Assembly: GCA_026386995.1 (NCBI GenBank)
Contig: JAPLMO010000474.1
Coordinates: 1-8,395, forward strand
Length of the DNA stretch: 8,395 nucleotides
Direction: 5' to 3'
DNA from: Planctomycetota bacterium
Lineage (GTDB): Bacteria; Planctomycetota; Phycisphaerae; FEN-1346
A program made the position numbers and the translations under genes. Under the pieces are notes generated by a model. The model was not told the DNA's origin. It did no database searches and was given only the letters and a program-made list of their open reading frames with translations. Positions 6,661-8,395 of this stretch are shown here, one piece after another (position 1 is the stretch's first letter; the number at the start of each line of letters is the position of its first letter).

Positions 6661-6703
6661 GGCGCGGTGCGTTAAATACACATACGATGTTCGCGCGCCG
6701 GGC

Positions 6704-7291
6704 TCAAGGCTCGGCGGCCAGGCGCTCGAGGACCTGGCCGACCTCGGCCAGGCTGAAGGTGACGAACGTGGCGTCCTTTGCCCACGGCTTCGGCTGCGCC
6801 AGGAGGGCGACGGTCCGGGCGCCCGCCCCGCGGCCGGCCTCGATGTCGAAGCGGTAATCGCCCACGACCACCGTTTCGCCGGCGGCCGCGCCGAACGCAT
6901 TCATCAGGCCGCGGACGCCATCCGGGTCGGGTTTTGGCCGGTGGGTCTCGCGGGTCGAGATGGCGTCGAACTCCAGGCCGTGCCTGCGGCAGGCGGCGTC
7001 GACGCTCACGCGGCTGTTGCGCGTGAGAACAGCCAGTTTGAGGCCGCGACGCCGCAGTGCCGCCAGGAGTTCCTTCGCCCCGGGCATAAGTTGCGACCGC
7101 GCGGCGGCCTCGGCCTCGTGGCGGTCGAGGATGGCGTAGGCCCGCTGCCGGGCGACGGGGTCGAGCGTCTCCATGACCTCCAGCATAGGCAGGGCGGGCG
7201 GCAGGCCGATCTCGGCCCGGATGGCGTTGAAATCCAGGGCCGGCTCAAGGAGCGTGCCGTCCAGGTCGAAGATAACGAGTTTCAGGGGCAT
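6704..7291 (-). CDS. HAD-superfamily hydrolase, phosphoglycolate-phosphatase-like
   Basis: A 195-residue cytosolic phosphatase with all four HAD motifs: DLDGT at 9-13 (D9 nucleophile, D11 acid/base), T90 in VLTRNS, K120 in RPKPDPDGV, and GDYRFDIEAG (144-153, D145 and D149 for magnesium). A helical cap of about 55 residues (about 15-70) lies between motifs I and II, which places it in subfamily I with Gph and beta-phosphoglucomutase-like enzymes. It is slightly shorter than Gph, so the substrate, probably a small phosphate ester, is open. The ATG at 7291 follows MxxK-type family starts, has no visible ribosome binding site, and coincides with the start of transcription expected from a possible promoter at 7298-7326, so the message may be leaderless. 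It stands apart from the oxidoreductase by 418 repeat-rich bases. Confidence 0.9.
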   Translation of the reverse strand: MPLKLVIFDLDGTLLEPALDFNAIRAEIGLPPALPMLEVMETLDPVARQRAYAILDRHEAEAAARSQLMPGAKELLAALRRRGLKLAVLTRNSRVSVDAACRRHGLEFDAISTRETHRPKPDPDGVRGLMNAFGAAAGETVVVGDYRFDIEAGRGAGARTVALLAQPKPWAKDATFVTFSLAEVGQVLERLAAEP

Positions 7292-7297
7292 GGCATA

Positions 7298-7326
7298 ATC
7301 ATGGCAGGGCGAGGGCGGCGAGTCAA
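7298..7326 (-). promoter_or_regulatory. Possible promoter of the HAD gene, leaderless geometry
   Basis: On the minus strand TTGACT (7326-7321) is followed after 17 bases by CATGAT (7303-7298), four of six matches to TATAAT. Transcription would begin about 7 bases later, at or next to the A of the ATG at 7291. Confidence 0.3.
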
Positions 7327-7440
7327 CGGGCGTTTACATGCCGGCGCACTCCTGGCCCCAAAGGCGCGGTCGCTGAGTTGCCCCGGTGAATGGGTGTTTG
7401 GCCGTTCATGGTGGCACACTTCTGGCACGCTCATGTTGTG

Positions 7441-7712
7441 AGGCGGCTTCAGCCGCCTTCCCGCCGCGAAGCGGCGTTTAGCCCCGGCCTTTTAGGCCGG
7501 GGTAGGCATGGCGACAACCCCTTTCCTTCCTCACCCGTTAGCCCGCTTCAGCGGGCTTCTGAACGCTGATGCCGCCGGCGGCCGAGGGTTCAATCGCCCG
7601 CTAAAGCGGGCTCGAAGAAGAACAGAGAGCAAGGGGGTGCTGGCGCCGCCACCTCGGCCTGAAAGCCGAGGCTAAGCCCCGCTTCGCGGGGGGAAGGCCC
7701 GTGAACGGGCCT
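7441..7712. repeat. Cluster of nine short hairpins (REP-like)
   Basis: Perfect or near-perfect stem-loops follow one another: 7441-7458 (AGGCGGC/GCCGCCT, loop TTCA), 7462-7476 (CGCCGC), 7482-7502 (CCCCGGCCT/AGGCCGGGG, loop TTT), 7540-7557 (AGCCCGCT/AGCGGGCT), 7571-7582 (GCCGCCGGCGGC), 7596-7611 (GCCCGCT/AGCGGGC), 7652-7671 (CCTCGGC/GCCGAGG), 7677-7691 (CCCCGC/GCGGGG) and 7695-7712 (AGGCCCGT/ACGGGCCT). At least three have TTAG directly at the 5' base on one strand (7482 and 7540 plus, 7671 minus). None has a T-run, so they are not standard terminators. Confidence 0.88.
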
Positions 7713-7785
7713 CAACAGCGCCCGCGTTCAGCCCCGTGCCATCTACTCACGCTCCCGCAAAACGTGGGTAAAGACAATGCCTACA

Positions 7786-7836
7786 AGGCCGAGTCTAGAC
7801 CCCGCTTCGCACGGCAAAGGTCCCTTGAACGGGCCT
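7786..7836. repeat. Degenerate direct copy of the hairpin pair at 7677-7712
   Basis: GGCCGAG, CCCCGCTTCGC (7800-7810) and TGAACGGGCCT (7826-7836) recur in the same order and almost the same spacing as at 7665-7712 (offset 25 versus 26 bases between the last two blocks). Stem partners have mutated, so the hairpins no longer close. Confidence 0.65.
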
Positions 7837-7895
7837 GCGGCAATTGGGACACTTGGTAAGAGTTTGGCGCCATGCTGAACACGTACCCCTGAAAC

Positions 7896-7923
7896 TTGCG
7901 TTTGGGCCATCAACCGCTATAAT
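7896..7923 (+). promoter_or_regulatory. Candidate sigma-70 promoter of lpxD
   Basis: TTGCGT (7896-7901), 16 bases, then a perfect TATAAT (7918-7923). A transcript start near 7930 would leave a leader of about 48 bases before the lpxD start. Confidence 0.6.
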
Positions 7924-7966
7924 CAGCCCAAATGTGCGGCGTCGGAATGCCGCGTGGTTCGGTTGC

Positions 7967-7971
7967 AGGAG
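7967..7971 (+). promoter_or_regulatory. Ribosome binding site of lpxD
   Basis: AGGAG lies 6 bases before a TTG at 7978 and decides that start; no in-frame ATG is better placed. Confidence 0.75.
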
Positions 7972-7977
7972 ATTCGT

Positions 7978-8395
7978 TTGAGCAAGACCCTGGGGGAATT
8001 GGCCAGGTTGGCCGGCGGTGTGCTGGAGGGCGACCCTTCGACGAGCGTCGAGGGCGTGGCCGGTCTCCAGGAGGCCGGACCGGCAGACGTGGCCTTTGTG
8101 GCGTCGCCGCGGTTCAAGGCGGCGGCGGCCGCATCGATGGCCGCATGCCTGGTGGTGCCCCAGGACTGGAAGGGCGGGCTGGGCCGGGCGGCGCTCCTGA
8201 AGGTGGCCGACCCTAACCTGGCGATGGTGGCTATCGCCGCGGCGCTCTGCCCGCCGCTGCCCCAGCCGCAGGCCGGCGTGCATCCGCAGGCGTCGGTGGC
8301 CAAGACCGCGACCCTCGGCAAGGGCGTCCACGTGGGCGCGTGCGCCGTGGTGGGCGAGCGGGCGAAGATCGGCGACCGGACGCGCATCCGTGCCG
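7978..8395 (+). CDS. lpxD: LpxD, UDP-3-O-acylglucosamine N-acyltransferase (3' end outside window)
   Basis: The frame is open from the TTG at 7978 to the window edge, giving 139 codons of a protein usually about 340 residues long. The N-terminal uridine-binding domain is recognisable: LGELARLAGGVLEGDPSTSVEGVAGLQEAGPADVAFVASPRF matches the LpxD pattern of G-D-x(4)-I-x-G-V-A-x-L then P-G-D-I-A-F, followed by a short strand ACLVVP. From GVHPQASVAKTATLGKGVHVGACAVVGERAKIGDRTRI the left-handed beta-helix of hexapeptide repeats begins. The catalytic histidine lies beyond the window. LpxD adds the N-linked acyl chain in lipid A synthesis at the inner face of the inner membrane, so the organism probably makes lipopolysaccharide. 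Other lpx or fab genes may follow downstream. The start is set by AGGAG six bases upstream, with a good promoter before it. Confidence 0.9.
   Translation, partial: MSKTLGELARLAGGVLEGDPSTSVEGVAGLQEAGPADVAFVASPRFKAAAAASMAACLVVPQDWKGGLGRAALLKVADPNLAMVAIAAALCPPLPQPQAGVHPQASVAKTATLGKGVHVGACAVVGERAKIGDRTRIRA

Larger units (their letters stand above)
6286..6703. other. Gene-free stretch between HAD and oxidoreductase genes
   Basis: These 418 bases carry a minus-strand promoter near the oxidoreductase, a MITE-like element with a nested double hairpin (6378-6530) and a second nested inverted repeat (6570-6660). I see no gene. Open frames across it on either strand are made of palindrome sequence or are antisense to the HAD gene. 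Confidence 0.7.
7292..7977. other. Gene-free, hairpin-rich stretch between divergent HAD and lpxD genes
   Basis: I find no convincing gene or RNA gene in these 686 bases. From the HAD side it holds a possible HAD promoter, about 110 bases without visible structure (7327-7440), a cluster of nine short hairpins (7441-7712), a degraded second copy of two of them (7786-7836), and the lpxD promoter and ribosome binding site. Confidence 0.7.

Noticed and set aside
7411..7440. Sigma-54 promoter (TGGCAC boxes)
   Set aside because: TGGCAC occurs twice, but neither has GC at the required distance for the -12 element.
6392..7441. Plus-strand open frame of 349 codons across the MITE and HAD region
   Set aside because: Its first part is translated palindrome and the remainder mirrors the HAD phosphatase, which has all four catalytic motifs on the minus strand.
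7441..7712. Series of intrinsic terminators
   Set aside because: Stems are GC-rich but none is followed by a T-run on either strand.

Overview
This is a GC-rich bacterial chromosomal window. It carries genes for Gram-negative envelope biogenesis (lpxD, a LolA-like chaperone, a LolD/FtsX-type ABC transporter) and ordinary single-domain enzymes. The intergenic spaces are crowded with palindromic repeats. A Gfo/Idh/MocA oxidoreductase, an HNH protein with homing-endonuclease-associated repeats, TTTCAAG-type heptamer tracts and dense stem-loop elements together suggest a planctomycete-like lineage. That assignment is an inference from gene and repeat style, not proven.

Layout. Positions 2-823 (+) hold the 3' part of an HNH endonuclease-like gene with three FGSW-type repeats. 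Positions 836-955 are a pair of inverted hairpins just upstream of a HIT-family hydrolase gene (982-1398, +). A convergent gap with a GC hairpin follows. Six minus-strand genes then fill 1518-7291. In transcription order they are: HAD phosphatase (7291-6704), Gfo/Idh/MocA oxidoreductase (6285-5242), FtsX/MacB-type permease (5081-3999), LolD-type ATPase (3850-3188), VTT/DedA-like membrane protein (3204-2389, overlapping the ATPase gene by 17 bases) and LolA-like periplasmic protein (2276-1518). From 7292 to 7977 there is no gene, only a run of short hairpins and a promoter that reads into lpxD (7978 to the window end, +, TTG start, cut by the window edge).

How the genes fit together. Permease, ATPase and LolA-like protein in one direction resemble a lipoprotein-release (Lol) module, with a VTT membrane protein inserted between ATPase and chaperone. 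lpxD, 5 kb away, belongs to lipid A synthesis, so much of the window concerns the outer membrane. The oxidoreductase and the HAD phosphatase each have their own candidate promoter and are probably separate units.

The most unusual aspect is the repeats, which form several unrelated-looking palindromic families. (1) A 76-base double-hairpin element occurs twice: once translated inside the VTT gene, once nested in a 153-base MITE-like element with 22-base terminal inverted repeats and an 8-base target duplication. (2) A hairpin family with a 39-base period occupies both gaps inside the Lol-like cluster and shows compensatory base-pair changes between the two loci. (3) Heptamer arrays in opposite orientation fill the space between permease start and oxidoreductase stop. 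(4) About nine hairpins lie upstream of lpxD, several sharing a TTAG head. I see no defence system, prophage, CRISPR array, transposase gene or RNA gene.
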